From positions 1 through 17,404 of the forward strand of contig JAQCNR010000219.1 of the NCBI GenBank assembly GCA_028274925.1: DNA of 17,404 nucleotides, written 5' to 3'. Source of the stretch: Halovenus sp. (GTDB lineage Archaea > Halobacteriota > Halobacteria > Halobacteriales > Haloarculaceae). The notes below the pieces were generated by a model, which worked only from the letters and a program-made list of their open reading frames with translations, was not told the DNA's origin and made no database searches. A program made the translations under genes and the position numbers. Shown piece after piece: positions 7,086 through 14,374 of the stretch. How positions within the stretch are numbered: position 1 is the stretch's first letter; every line of letters begins with the position of its first letter.

Positions 7086-8099
7086 TCACTCAACCAGCGG
7101 CTCGACTGCCTCCATCGTGGCGAGTTTGTCTTCTTGGCTCATCCCGGAGACGAAGCCCATCCGAATCGCGTCGACGCCGTCGATTTCCGCGAATGCTTCG
7201 AGTTTCGCGCGCACTTGCTCAGGTGTGCCGACAGCAGCGACCGAGTCAAGCAACTCGTCGGGCAACGCCGCGGCCATCGCTCCGGTGTCGCGCTGTTCCC
7301 AGAGTTCACGAATCTCTGCAACCTCGTCTTCGTAGCCCTGTTCGGCCATCGAGTTGCCGTAGAAGGGACCATACGCGCCGATGAGGAACGAAAGCATCTG
7401 GCTGGCAATGGCCCGGGCACGTTCTGGCTCTTCGCTGGCGAAGGTCCGAATTATTGGGCTGACCCGCACGTCGTCTGGCGAGCGCTCGCCGAGTTCTGCG
7501 CCACGTTCGAGGTCCTCCAGTCGGTCGCGAAGTCCGTCGTGGGTGAACAGTTGTGGCACCCAGCCATCGGCAAACCGGCCAGCGAGTTCCGTCCCTTTAG
7601 GCCCGAGTGCCGCGACATCGATGGCTGGAGACTCCTCGGGAACTGACTGCTCGTAACTCAACCCGTCAATCTCGTAGACGTCGCCGTCGTAGACGACTGA
7701 GTCTCCTCCGTAGACCTGCCGGATGATGTCGATAGTCTCGCGCAGTCGCCGGAGCGGTCGGTCGAACTCGCTGCAGTGCCAGCCCTCGGCCAGCGCGGGT
7801 GAACTCGTCCCCAGTCCCAGCCGAAACCGGCCGTCGGTAATCTCGTCCATCGTCAACGCCGTCTGACCGTAGACGGTCGGTGCTCGGGCGTACGGTGAGA
7901 GCACGTCGTCAGTGATACCGATTTCTTCAGTTCGCTCGGCGATGACGGTGAGCACCGGGATGATATTCCAGCCAGTCGTCTCGCCCATCGTGACGTACGA
8001 AAAGCCGTGATTTTCGGCGCGCTGGGCCTGTTCGGTAATCGAATCGATGCCACCGTGGTCGTCGGTCATCAACACCAGGTCGAACGGAGCTGTTGTCAT
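7086..8099 (-). CDS. LLM class flavin/F420-dependent oxidoreductase
   Basis: Luciferase-like TIM-barrel oxidoreductase of 337 residues, cytosolic, likely using coenzyme F420 or FMN as hydride carrier; substrate unknown. It begins MTTAPFDLVLMTDDHG. The core block DGRFRLGLGTSSPALAEGW (about 89-107) and FDRPLRRLRETIDIIRQ (112-128) are characteristic of the family, and VAALGPKGTELAGRFADGWV is the typical second phosphate-binding region. It may belong to the haloarchaeal F420-dependent group (NP1902A-like), a possibility that a family model would settle. The ATG at 8099 is chosen over the 60-codon longer frame because it gives the conserved beta-1 start and lies about 28 bases from a plausible TATA element. 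It leads a minus-strand run with the site-2 protease 34 bases later. Confidence 0.92.
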   Translation of the reverse strand: MTTAPFDLVLMTDDHGGIDSITEQAQRAENHGFSYVTMGETTGWNIIPVLTVIAERTEEIGITDDVLSPYARAPTVYGQTALTMDEITDGRFRLGLGTSSPALAEGWHCSEFDRPLRRLRETIDIIRQVYGGDSVVYDGDVYEIDGLSYEQSVPEESPAIDVAALGPKGTELAGRFADGWVPQLFTHDGLRDRLEDLERGAELGERSPDDVRVSPIIRTFASEEPERARAIASQMLSFLIGAYGPFYGNSMAEQGYEDEVAEIRELWEQRDTGAMAAALPDELLDSVAAVGTPEQVRAKLEAFAEIDGVDAIRMGFVSGMSQEDKLATMEAVEPLVE

Positions 8100-8122
8100 T
8101 ACTGGCGCTGACACAGCCACCA

Positions 8123-8132
8123 ACCAAAAGCG
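8123..8132 (-). promoter_or_regulatory. Possible TATA element for the LLM oxidoreductase gene
   Basis: The minus-strand sequence CGCTTTTGGT is centred about 28 bases ahead of the ATG at 8099, the correct distance for a leaderless haloarchaeal transcript. The match to consensus is partial. Confidence 0.35.
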
Positions 8133-8181
8133 TGGGTGGCCGGTCGACACACCAATACCACTCGCGTCCGAAACCGGGGGT

Positions 8182-8769
8182 GTGAGTTCACGGCAGGCGA
8201 CGACGGGTGTCGAGACTGAACCGACCCTCTCCAAGAGTTCCCGCCGCCCGGTTGCTGTCGTCGTTGCCATCGTCTTCATCGACCTGCTCGGCTTTGGAAT
8301 TATTATCCCGGTTCTCCCGTTTTACGTCCGGTCCTTTGGTGTCAGCGACGTGTTCATTGGTCTGCTCGCGGCGTCGTACTCGCTCGCGCAGTTCGTTGCC
8401 GCACCGATGCTCGGCCGCATCTCGGACGAGCGCGGCCGCCGACCGATACTGATGCTCTCGGTGGGCGTGGCCGGAATCGCGTGGCTGGTCTTCGGCGTCG
8501 CCGCGGAGGTCGGTGCCACCTTCGGCACGGCTCTCGGCCTCGTCGTCCTGTTCAGTGCCCGCCTGCTCGCTGGCGCTGCCGGGGGCCACATCGCCGCAGC
8601 GCAGGGCTCGGCGTTCGGTTTCACACAGGCGGCCGGTAGTCTTGGCCGGACTATCGGCCCGCCGGTCGCTGCGGCGGCCTACGTCGCCATCTACTGGTCG
8701 CCGTTTATCGGCGGCGCACTCCTGCTCGTTCCCGTTGGGCTGTTGCTCCGGGCCGCCCCGAAAGTCTAA
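8182..8769 (+). pseudogene. MFS transporter with internal deletion (TM1-4 joined to the last helices)
   Basis: The frame encodes only 195 residues, about half the usual 390-400 of a major facilitator. From a GTG at 8182, residues about 24-140 form a standard MFS beginning: TM1 (FIDLLGFGIIIPVLPFYV), TM2 followed by motif A GRISDERGRRP at 78-88, then TM3 and TM4 ending GGHIAAAQ. Immediately after Gln141 it continues GSAFGFTQAAGSLGRTIGPP (142-161), which resembles the loop and helix of the second half (about TM10-11), and ends with TM12-like WSPFIGGALLLVPVGLLL. About 180-200 residues from TM5 to TM10 are absent, and the frame is intact across the join near 8604/8605. I read this as a remnant, but an expressed small membrane protein is possible. 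The start is uncertain: the frame is open from 8047, overlapping the LLM gene. It lies 24 bases upstream of the MBL-fold gene. Confidence 0.75.
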
Positions 8770-8793
8770 CTCGCGACCGGTTCAAGCGAACGT

Positions 8794-9651
8794 ATGCGCC
8801 TGCTCGTTCTCGGGTCGGGCGGGAACACGCCGATTCCGACGCCGACCTGCTCCTGTACTGTCTGCGAACAGGCCCGCGAATCTGGCCCGCCGTACAGCCG
8901 TGGCGGCAACTCGCTGTATCTCCCCGACATTGCGGCGATGATCGACGCCCCAGAGTTCGCATTCCGGGCACTCAACCGCGAACAAATCACGGATCTGGAG
9001 TACATCTTTCTCACCCACTGGCACCCCGACCACATTAACGGCCTCCGTCTGGTTCAGTCACGAGATATGACCGCCCACGACGGCCTGCTCGAGGCCATCG
9101 CGGCCGGCGGCCCGACACTCGTCACGACTGAGACTGTCTACGAGCGAACGCTCGACTCGTTCGGGCAACTCTCCCATTTCAGACAGCAGGGCTTTCTCGA
9201 CGTGGAATTTCTCGACGACGGGCCGTTCACCGTCGGTGACACGACCGTTCGCCCGATTCCGTATGCACTCGAAGACGAGGAACTCGACGCGACAGTTTTC
9301 GAGATTACTCGCGGCGACGAGACGGTGCTGATTGCCTCCGACGACGCCCGGTATCTCGACGAGTCGGCCCTCCCCGAGTCAATCGACCTCGCAGTCTTCG
9401 AGTGTGGGATGTTCGAGTACGATCCAGATGGCGACCGGATTCTCACCGACGCCGACTTGGCCTTTCTCGACGACGAACTCACTCACGAGGAAGTGCTGGA
9501 CCGCATCGACCGCGTCGACCCCGACCGAACGCTGCTCACGGAAATCGAACACTTCACTGCCCGGAGCCACGACGACTTCGCTGCGCTCGCAGAGCAAGAT
9601 TCCTACGACGGTATCGAATTCGCACACGATGGACTCGAAATCGAGCTATGA
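8794..9651 (+). CDS. MBL-fold metal-dependent hydrolase, PhnP/PqqB-like
   Basis: Metallo-beta-lactamase-fold hydrolase of 285 residues. The metal-binding motif THWHPDH spans 74-80 (His75, His77, Asp79, His80). Near the N-terminus is C19-x-C21-x2-C24 in the context TCSCTVCEQAR. The C-x-C-x2-C pattern matches the structural zinc site of PhnP (cyclic phosphodiesterase) and related PqqB-like proteins. ASDDARYL and the C-terminal IEHFTARSHDDF provide further conserved-looking Asp and His positions. A phosphodiesterase activity is the best guess; no C-P lyase or PQQ genes are in the window. The ATG at 8794 begins directly at the beta-strand MRLLVLGSGG and lies 24 bases after the MFS remnant. The last codons overlap the next gene by 4 bases (ATGA), so the two are probably translated together. 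Confidence 0.92.
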   Translation: MRLLVLGSGGNTPIPTPTCSCTVCEQARESGPPYSRGGNSLYLPDIAAMIDAPEFAFRALNREQITDLEYIFLTHWHPDHINGLRLVQSRDMTAHDGLLEAIAAGGPTLVTTETVYERTLDSFGQLSHFRQQGFLDVEFLDDGPFTVGDTTVRPIPYALEDEELDATVFEITRGDETVLIASDDARYLDESALPESIDLAVFECGMFEYDPDGDRILTDADLAFLDDELTHEEVLDRIDRVDPDRTLLTEIEHFTARSHDDFAALAEQDSYDGIEFAHDGLEIEL

Positions 9652-10061
9652 ACATCGCCCGCACGCCCGGCGGCCGACGGCTGGAAGTCGACCGGCGGAT
9701 TCCGGTTGCCCCCGAGCGGACGTGGGAGTTACTCGTCACGCCGGAGCGGTGGCCAGAGTGGGGACCGAGCGTCCGGGCTGTCGACTGCGACGCTGAGCAA
9801 ATCGAGGCGGGAACGACCGGGAGAGCTCGAATTCCCGGCGGGCTGTGGATTCCGTTCGAGATTGACGACTACAGTGAACTGACCGAGACTGCTGGTCGGT
9901 GGACCTGGCGCGTGGCGAAGATTCCAGCGACGGGGCACAGAGTCGAACCCGAAGCAGAGGGCTGTCGGGTGGTCTTCGAGATTCCACTCGCGGCGGCGGG
10001 GTACGCCGTGGTCTGTTCGCGGGCATTGACTCGGATTGAACAGTGCCTCGCTAACCGGTGA
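9648..10061 (+). CDS. SRPBCC family protein (polyketide cyclase/START-like)
   Basis: Protein of 137 residues with the START/Bet v1-like fold, which holds a hydrophobic ligand in a deep cavity. The opening, RRIPVAPERTWELLVTPERW followed by PEWGPSVRAVD, is the typical first strand and helix pair of polyketide cyclase/dehydrase-type SRPBCC proteins. The strand pattern then follows to the long C-terminal helix SRALTRIEQCL. No catalytic residue can be assigned and the ligand is unknown. Its ATG overlaps the stop codon of the MBL-fold gene (ATGA), indicating translational coupling and probably a shared role. Its TGA is followed without a gap by the stop codon of the opposing ABM gene. Confidence 0.87.
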   Translation: MNIARTPGGRRLEVDRRIPVAPERTWELLVTPERWPEWGPSVRAVDCDAEQIEAGTTGRARIPGGLWIPFEIDDYSELTETAGRWTWRVAKIPATGHRVEPEAEGCRVVFEIPLAAAGYAVVCSRALTRIEQCLANR

Positions 10062-10064
10062 TTA
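10059..10064. other. Abutting convergent stop codons (TGATTA)
   Basis: The TGA of the SRPBCC gene (10059-10061) is followed directly by TTA (10062-10064), the complement of the TAA ending the opposing ABM-domain gene. This is the second zero-gap convergent junction in the window. Confidence 0.9.
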
Positions 10065-10370
10065 CGCCGAGTGTTTCGCCGCCAGTACGTCGACCTCTTG
10101 GATTTGTGGCTCCTCGGCCAGCAGTTCGTCGGCGTTGGCCATCAGCTGGGCGGCAATCTCGCCGTCGAGGTGTGCCTGTCGTCCCTCCTCGTTCGGGAAG
10201 GTGTCGAAGATACCGAACGTCGTTTCGTCGAACTGGAGCGCGAACCACGTTGTCGTCTGTTTTTCGTCCTCGGCCATCGGCAGCGCGGATTCGAGAAATT
10301 CTTTGACCTCGTCAGCCTTCTCTGGTTTCGCTTCGAGCGTCGCCTGCAGCGCGTATTCGGAGTCTGACAT
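10062..10370 (-). CDS. Antibiotic biosynthesis monooxygenase (ABM) domain protein
   Basis: Small protein of 102 residues with the dimeric ferredoxin-like alpha/beta-barrel fold of the ABM/YgiN group, some of which oxidise quinols or aromatic polyketides without a cofactor. The pattern ALQATLEAKPEKADEVKEFL (first strand and helix), TTTWFALQFDETTFGIFDTF (second and third strands) and EEGRQAHLDGEIAAQL (helix) is typical. The function may equally be a small stress or haem-related protein; sequence alone does not decide. The ATG at 10370 lies about 30 bases from a strong TATA box at 10396-10405, so it has its own promoter although it follows the MFS gene on the same strand by 41 bases. The stop codon abuts that of the SRPBCC gene. 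Confidence 0.87.
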   Translation of the reverse strand: MSDSEYALQATLEAKPEKADEVKEFLESALPMAEDEKQTTTWFALQFDETTFGIFDTFPNEEGRQAHLDGEIAAQLMANADELLAEEPQIQEVDVLAAKHSA

Positions 10371-10395
10371 TCCATGTGTTGATACGCCCGATTCC

Positions 10396-10405
10396 CGAAT
10401 AAAAG
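10396..10405 (-). promoter_or_regulatory. Archaeal TATA box for the ABM-domain gene
   Basis: On the minus strand the sequence is CTTTTATTCG, about 30 bases ahead of the ATG at 10370, fitting a leaderless or short-leader transcript. It is identical over 10 bases to the element ahead of the helicase gene at 826-835. Confidence 0.6.
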
Positions 10406-10411
10406 AGGTCC

Positions 10412-11587
10412 CTAACGAGGTTGGCCGCGGTGGCGGCGGTACTGCCGGGCGAGCAGTCCGATACTCACCAGCAGCGTCGCGCCGAGCAGCCAGAACGCGA
10501 CGGTGAAGTTCGTCAGTTCTGCGACGAGACCAACGAACCCTGGTCCGAGCGCGTTCGCCGTCAGAAAGACTGCCCGTGACAAGCCGAGGTCACTGCCCAT
10601 ATTCCCGTCAGGTGCGGCCTCCATCACCACCGTGTCCGCGATGGGGAACTGGGTCTTGTATCCAAGCGCGGTCAGTGTCGTGCCGACGAGAACGAGCGGG
10701 AGCGAGGACGCAACGAGCACGAGTGCGGTACCGGCCAGCGCGACGAGCAATCCACAGATACCAACTACCAGCCGCGGAAACCGGTCTGAGAGGTCACCGG
10801 CGATTGGCTTGGCGAGGATACCGGCCGCGAACAGGAGCGCGAAACTCCCACCCGCGATAGTCTCGGAGAATCCGCCGGCGACCAGCAGTGTTGGGAAGAA
10901 ATTAGTCAGCCCGCCGACGAAGAAATAGAATACCGAGAAGGCGACGAGCGTTTCGCGCTGGTCCCGCGTTGCGAGCAGGCGGCCGGCCGTCTCACCCGGC
11001 GCGAGGCCAACCGACGAGAATTCGTAGCGCTTGCGGTTCCAGACCACGTACAGCAACCCAACGAGTGCGAGGACGACAATCACCGGCAAGAAGGCAAATT
11101 GCCAGACACCAATCGCGAGCACGACAACGGCAAGCCCCGAGGCGACCACGCCGCCAATATCGGTGCCGGCGGAGTAGATACCCAGCGCCCGGCCCCGGCG
11201 CGCAGTGAACAGGTCACCCAGAAGCGCCCGCGAGGGGCTGGCGAACAGCCCTTTGCCGATACCGAGGACCACGACAGCCCCGACGAACAGGCCGGCAGTG
11301 ACTGACAGTGCGATGGCGCTGAACCCCATCACGAGTACGACAAAACCGGGAACGATGAGCGTCGCTCGGGAGAGTTCGTCGGAGTAGGTCCCACTGGGAT
11401 ACTGGACGGCGGCGTACACCAGCCCGAAGGCGGTCAGTGCTGCGCCGATGCCTGCCGGCGAAAAGGATAGCGTCTCCGTGATTCGTGGGAGCAGGGGTGG
11501 CAACAGAAAGCGGCCACACTGCAGTGCCGACCAGCCGAGCACGAGCACCAGTAGAATCCGGTTCTTGTAGGCGAGGCGGGCCGTCAC
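10412..11587 (-). CDS. MFS transporter, full length, 12 TM
   Basis: Major facilitator superfamily permease of 391 residues with about 12 hydrophobic helices and short loops. The loop 2-3 motif reads GTYSDELSR (66-74), a variant of GxxSDRxGR. The equivalent second-half motif, AGDLSDRFPR, is at 263-272, confirming both halves. The long helix-4/5 region GIGKGLFASPSRALLGDLF and the RRGRALGIYSAGTDIGG block are typical. The substrate is unknown. It starts with GTG, and this GTGA overlaps the TGA of the PRPP synthase gene by 4 bases, so it is translationally coupled to prs; a nucleobase, nucleoside or ribose-related substrate is an inference from that context. Export of a drug-like compound is the main alternative. 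Unlike the truncated MFS gene at 8182, nothing appears missing. Confidence 0.9.
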   Translation of the reverse strand: MTARLAYKNRILLVLVLGWSALQCGRFLLPPLLPRITETLSFSPAGIGAALTAFGLVYAAVQYPSGTYSDELSRATLIVPGFVVLVMGFSAIALSVTAGLFVGAVVVLGIGKGLFASPSRALLGDLFTARRGRALGIYSAGTDIGGVVASGLAVVVLAIGVWQFAFLPVIVVLALVGLLYVVWNRKRYEFSSVGLAPGETAGRLLATRDQRETLVAFSVFYFFVGGLTNFFPTLLVAGGFSETIAGGSFALLFAAGILAKPIAGDLSDRFPRLVVGICGLLVALAGTALVLVASSLPLVLVGTTLTALGYKTQFPIADTVVMEAAPDGNMGSDLGLSRAVFLTANALGPGFVGLVAELTNFTVAFWLLGATLLVSIGLLARQYRRHRGQPR

Positions 11588-12426
11588 AGCACGTCTGCAA
11601 CTGCCGGCGCGACACTCACTTCACTGACGCCGCAATCGATTGTATCCGTGCCGTAAATCGTCTCGACGCCAGCCCGGCCCAGTTTCAGCCGGGCGTTGCT
11701 GACCAGCAGCGGATGGACACAGGTGACGATGACATTGCCCGCGTCACGCTCGTTCAGCACCGCGACGGACTCGCTCATTGTCGACCCGGTGGCGACGATG
11801 TCGTCGACCAGCACGACATCTCGGCCGGTAACGGCGGCTTCGCTGGGTTCGATTTCGACGTCGGTGCCGGAGTGGCGTGTCTTCTCGAAGTGGTCGACCG
11901 CTCCGCGGCCGTAGGCGTCTCGGACCGTTTCTGCCAGTTCGATTGCGCCGGCGTCCGGCGAGAGAAAGAGCGGGTCGGTCAGTTCGCCCAGCGGTGCGGC
12001 CAGTCGTCCGGCGGCGTCGACAGTCGTCGTCGGTACGTCGAAAAACTCTGTAACGGCCTCCTCGTGGGGGTTAACGGTGACAACCCGGTCAGTTCCCGTG
12101 GAGATAGCTCGCGCCATCGCGCGTGCTGAGACCGGGTCACCGTCTTCGAAGGCTTGGTCCTGACGGGCGTATCCCATATACGGCAAGACTGTGGTCACGT
12201 GTTCGACGCCGGCCTCGGCCAGTGCGTCCTGCAACTGGAGGAGTTCGACCCAATCTCCATCGGAAATAGTCGAGGCGACGACTACGGCCCGATCCGCCGT
12301 GGCGGTGACCTGCACCTTCCGCTCGCCGTCCGGAAACTGTTCGTAGGAGACTGGCGCGAGCGCCCGGCCTGTTTCGGCGGCGAGTTCGGCCGCGAGCCCC
12401 TGTGTGGCCGACCCTGCAACGATCAT
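11584..12426 (-). CDS. prs: Ribose-phosphate diphosphokinase (PRPP synthase)
   Basis: Cytosolic enzyme of 280 residues that makes 5-phosphoribosyl 1-diphosphate from ribose 5-phosphate and ATP, the precursor for purines, pyrimidines, His and Trp. FPDGERKVQV (31-40) and YARQDQAFEDGDPVSAR (86-102) are the ATP/ribose phosphate-binding blocks. VNPHEEAVTEFFDVP (118-132) corresponds to the metal-binding PRPP synthase signature, with His121. The catalytic flexible loop EKTRHSGTDV (181-190) carries Lys182 and Arg184. The PRPP loop VDDIVATGSTM is at 207-217. Length is the archaeal size of about 280-290. The ATG at 12426 gives the standard start MIVAGSATQGLA; 28 upstream in-frame residues are not conserved-looking. 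The promoter lies in the 98-base divergent gap, perhaps GGTTTAGC at about 12448-12455. Its TGA overlaps the start of the MFS gene. Confidence 0.95.
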   Translation of the reverse strand: MIVAGSATQGLAAELAAETGRALAPVSYEQFPDGERKVQVTATADRAVVVASTISDGDWVELLQLQDALAEAGVEHVTTVLPYMGYARQDQAFEDGDPVSARAMARAISTGTDRVVTVNPHEEAVTEFFDVPTTTVDAAGRLAAPLGELTDPLFLSPDAGAIELAETVRDAYGRGAVDHFEKTRHSGTDVEIEPSEAAVTGRDVVLVDDIVATGSTMSESVAVLNERDAGNVIVTCVHPLLVSNARLKLGRAGVETIYGTDTIDCGVSEVSVAPAVADVL

Positions 12427-12524
12427 GTTGGGGGAGTCGCCGCCCGCGCTAAACCAGTTTACGATTTTCCTCGCCTGAAGCCACGGGATGGATATATAGT
12501 TCCGACACAATAACGAACGAACAG
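12427..12524. promoter_or_regulatory. Divergent promoter region between prs and the pilin-like gene
   Basis: This 98-base gap contains the start regions of two divergent genes. The plus-strand TATA box at 12492-12499 is clear. For prs on the minus strand only a weak TTTAG near 12450-12454 is at the expected distance. No long repeat or operator-like palindrome was seen. Confidence 0.45.
12492..12499 (+). promoter_or_regulatory. TATA box for the pilin-like LamG gene
   Basis: ATATATAG lies about 30 bases before the ATG at 12525. It is the strongest TATA match in the window and would give a leader of only a few bases. Confidence 0.6.
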
Positions 12525-13520
12525 ATGAACTGCCTGCCCGACTGTCGAAGTGCGAGTTCCGTTCTCGGCGTCGTCCTGCTCGTGGCTGTCGTGGTCGTTG
12601 TCAGCTTGGTTGTCGTCGTATTCGGGTTTGCTTTTCTCGATGGGTTCGGGACACCGACCGCAGAGGCGTCGTTCGGTTACGAACAGACCTCCGCTGGGCT
12701 CGTCATGACTCCGAAAGCGCTGGGCACAGACGTCATCGTGCAGTTGAACGGGAAGCCAGTTGAGCAACTCAGCGCCGACAGCGCAGGTCAATCGGTGTTA
12801 CTCCCGACTGCGCCCGGTGACCAGATTACAGTCGTTTCGGCCGATGGCGAACAGTCTGTCCTCGTCCAACGTGAGATTGACGACCGCACAGAAATCGGTG
12901 ACTTCATCGCCTATTATCCGTTCAACGGTGACAGCGGCGACACTGTCGCCGACGAGTCTGGAAACGACAACGACGGCACTGCCTACGGGGAGTACACTCG
13001 CAGTGACGGCTGCATGGATTTCGATGGAAAAACAGGCAGTCACATCGATATCGGTGACCTCACTCTCGACGGTCCGGACAGCATCGACGAACTGACTATC
13101 GCTATCACATACCGATACGACGGCGCCGGAAGCGGTATCCAGAACCTCATCGAGTACCAGAGCTCCCAATTCGCGTGGTATATCGAGACGGACCGTGACT
13201 ACGGCGACCCGCACCGGATGGAGTACAATATCGGCTATCTCACGTCACCGAGCGCAGCACTGTACGCCGAGGGAATTCCTGCAGACGAAACACAGGTACT
13301 GATTGGCACCTACGATGGCGAGGAGATGGCGCTATATCGCAACGGTGAGCAGGTCGGCACTGCTGCGCTGGAACGCAGTGTTAACCTCGGCGAGATTATC
13401 CTCGCAGCGGACTCCAATCCATCCATTCAGAACCTCGACGGCAGCCTCTGTGAGGTTCGGTTGTATTACACTGCCTTGGATGAGCGAAGCGTCGACACCC
13501 TCACAAACGTGATGGACTAA
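12525..13520 (+). CDS. Type IV pilin-like N-terminus with LamG-like (concanavalin A-like) domain
   Basis: Surface protein of 331 residues. The N-terminus CRSASSVLGVVLLVAV (7-22) aligns with the archaeal class III signal and pilin core (R-A-V-S-P-V-I-G-V), with Ser12 in place of Pro. A prepilin peptidase (PibD) cut after Ser9 is predicted, and a hydrophobic helix runs to about residue 37. Residues about 46-115 look like the beta-rich domain usual in haloarchaeal pilin-like proteins. From about 128 (IAYYPFNGDSGD, DESGNDNDG, then FDGKTGSHIDIG) to the end it matches the LamG/concanavalin-like lectin pattern, including GTYDGEEMALYRNGEQVG and GSLCEVRLYYTALDE. It may bind polysaccharide or neighbouring cells. 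It stands alone with its own TATA box and is divergent from prs. Its TAA abuts the opposing stop codon. The pilus versus membrane-anchored lectin role is not settled. Confidence 0.88.
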   Translation: MNCLPDCRSASSVLGVVLLVAVVVVVSLVVVVFGFAFLDGFGTPTAEASFGYEQTSAGLVMTPKALGTDVIVQLNGKPVEQLSADSAGQSVLLPTAPGDQITVVSADGEQSVLVQREIDDRTEIGDFIAYYPFNGDSGDTVADESGNDNDGTAYGEYTRSDGCMDFDGKTGSHIDIGDLTLDGPDSIDELTIAITYRYDGAGSGIQNLIEYQSSQFAWYIETDRDYGDPHRMEYNIGYLTSPSAALYAEGIPADETQVLIGTYDGEEMALYRNGEQVGTAALERSVNLGEIILAADSNPSIQNLDGSLCEVRLYYTALDERSVDTLTNVMD

Positions 13521-13523
13521 TCA
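13518..13523. other. Abutting convergent stop codons (TAATCA)
   Basis: The TAA of the pilin-like gene (13518-13520) is followed directly by TCA (13521-13523), the complement of the TGA ending the opposing beta-propeller gene. This is the third and last convergent junction in the window, again with no gap. Confidence 0.9.
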
Positions 13524-14372
13524 GACTGCGACCAGTGCGGTCACGCCGCGCAGGCCGATGGGCTGGGACCGCCACCCGCCGTGACCGTCGTGGGTCACCT
13601 CGGGGTCGGCACCGACGTGGATGGTTCCGGCCGTGTCGACGACGACCAGCGTCTCTCCGTACGCGAGACGGACTGGCTCCGCGCCGCCGGGCAACTCCTG
13701 TTCGACCCACTCGTTGGCCTCGCGCTCGTAGAGACGGCCGTCCACAACGGCGTGTGCTCGCTCGTCCTCGGCGACAACTGCGGTTGCCGCTCCGTCGAGC
13801 AGTCGGTGATACTCGCCGTCACGACGCTCGTACAATCCAGTTTCTGCCGCAACGAGTGTGCCATCTTGCGAGAGGTCGTGTACGTCTTCGAGCCCGAGTG
13901 ATTCGAGTTCGTCGCCAACCCGGACCAGACTGTCGGCCGCGAGCAGACTCCCCACAAACCGTCTCGGCTCTTCGACAGCCCCGACCGTCTCCCAGTCGTC
14001 GGCACTCGCTGTCTCTCCGTCTGTCCGAGCTAATCTGGCAACGCGGTCGGCGTCCGCCGCGTAGACCCAGTCGGCGTCGACGCCGACAGCCTCGGCGGGA
14101 CCGAATCCGAGTGATTGCAGTCCATTGTTCGTCTGGCGAAACACGTCCTCGTCGGTCCCAACGATGACTGTCGGGCTGTCTGTTGCGATGTCCCGTACTG
14201 CACAGCGTTCGAGCAGCGAGAACTGCCCGACCTGTGCGGCGGCCACAGCAATCTGTGTCACGCCGAGGTCACTGCCCGCGAGCAGCGTCGTCTCCTCGCG
14301 GCGCTCGCCGAACAGCAGTCGTTCGTCGTCTGCGCTGTCTCCGTCGTCGTCGTCAGTTTCGGGTGGTGTCAT
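13521..14372 (-). CDS. HVO_0234-like beta-propeller protein
   Basis: Protein of 283 residues, probably a cytosolic beta-propeller of haloarchaea without a known biochemical role. After a very acidic N-terminus (residues 1-20), repeated short beta blades are seen, with recurring units such as VIVGTDEDVFRQ, WVYAADADRVARL, LVAAETGLYERRDG and AHAVVDGRLYERE. Each has the form of hydrophobic strand, Ala/Gly, turn and strand. The block LLERCAVRDIA followed by GFGPAEAVGVD resembles the HVO_0234 family as I remember it; this is recall, not a search. There is no signal peptide. The ATG at 14372 lies 2 bases after the hemL stop codon, so it is in one operon with hemL and may serve haem or tetrapyrrole metabolism, but that is only context. 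Confidence 0.8.
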   Translation of the reverse strand: MTPPETDDDDGDSADDERLLFGERREETTLLAGSDLGVTQIAVAAAQVGQFSLLERCAVRDIATDSPTVIVGTDEDVFRQTNNGLQSLGFGPAEAVGVDADWVYAADADRVARLARTDGETASADDWETVGAVEEPRRFVGSLLAADSLVRVGDELESLGLEDVHDLSQDGTLVAAETGLYERRDGEYHRLLDGAATAVVAEDERAHAVVDGRLYEREANEWVEQELPGGAEPVRLAYGETLVVVDTAGTIHVGADPEVTHDGHGGWRSQPIGLRGVTALVAV

Positions 14373-14374
14373 GG

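Noticed and set aside
6353..7384. Open plus-strand frame of 343 codons opposite the site-2 protease
   Set aside because: Composition is basic and Arg/Gln-rich, unlike haloarchaeal proteins, and it lies opposite membrane helices and HELGH of a real gene.
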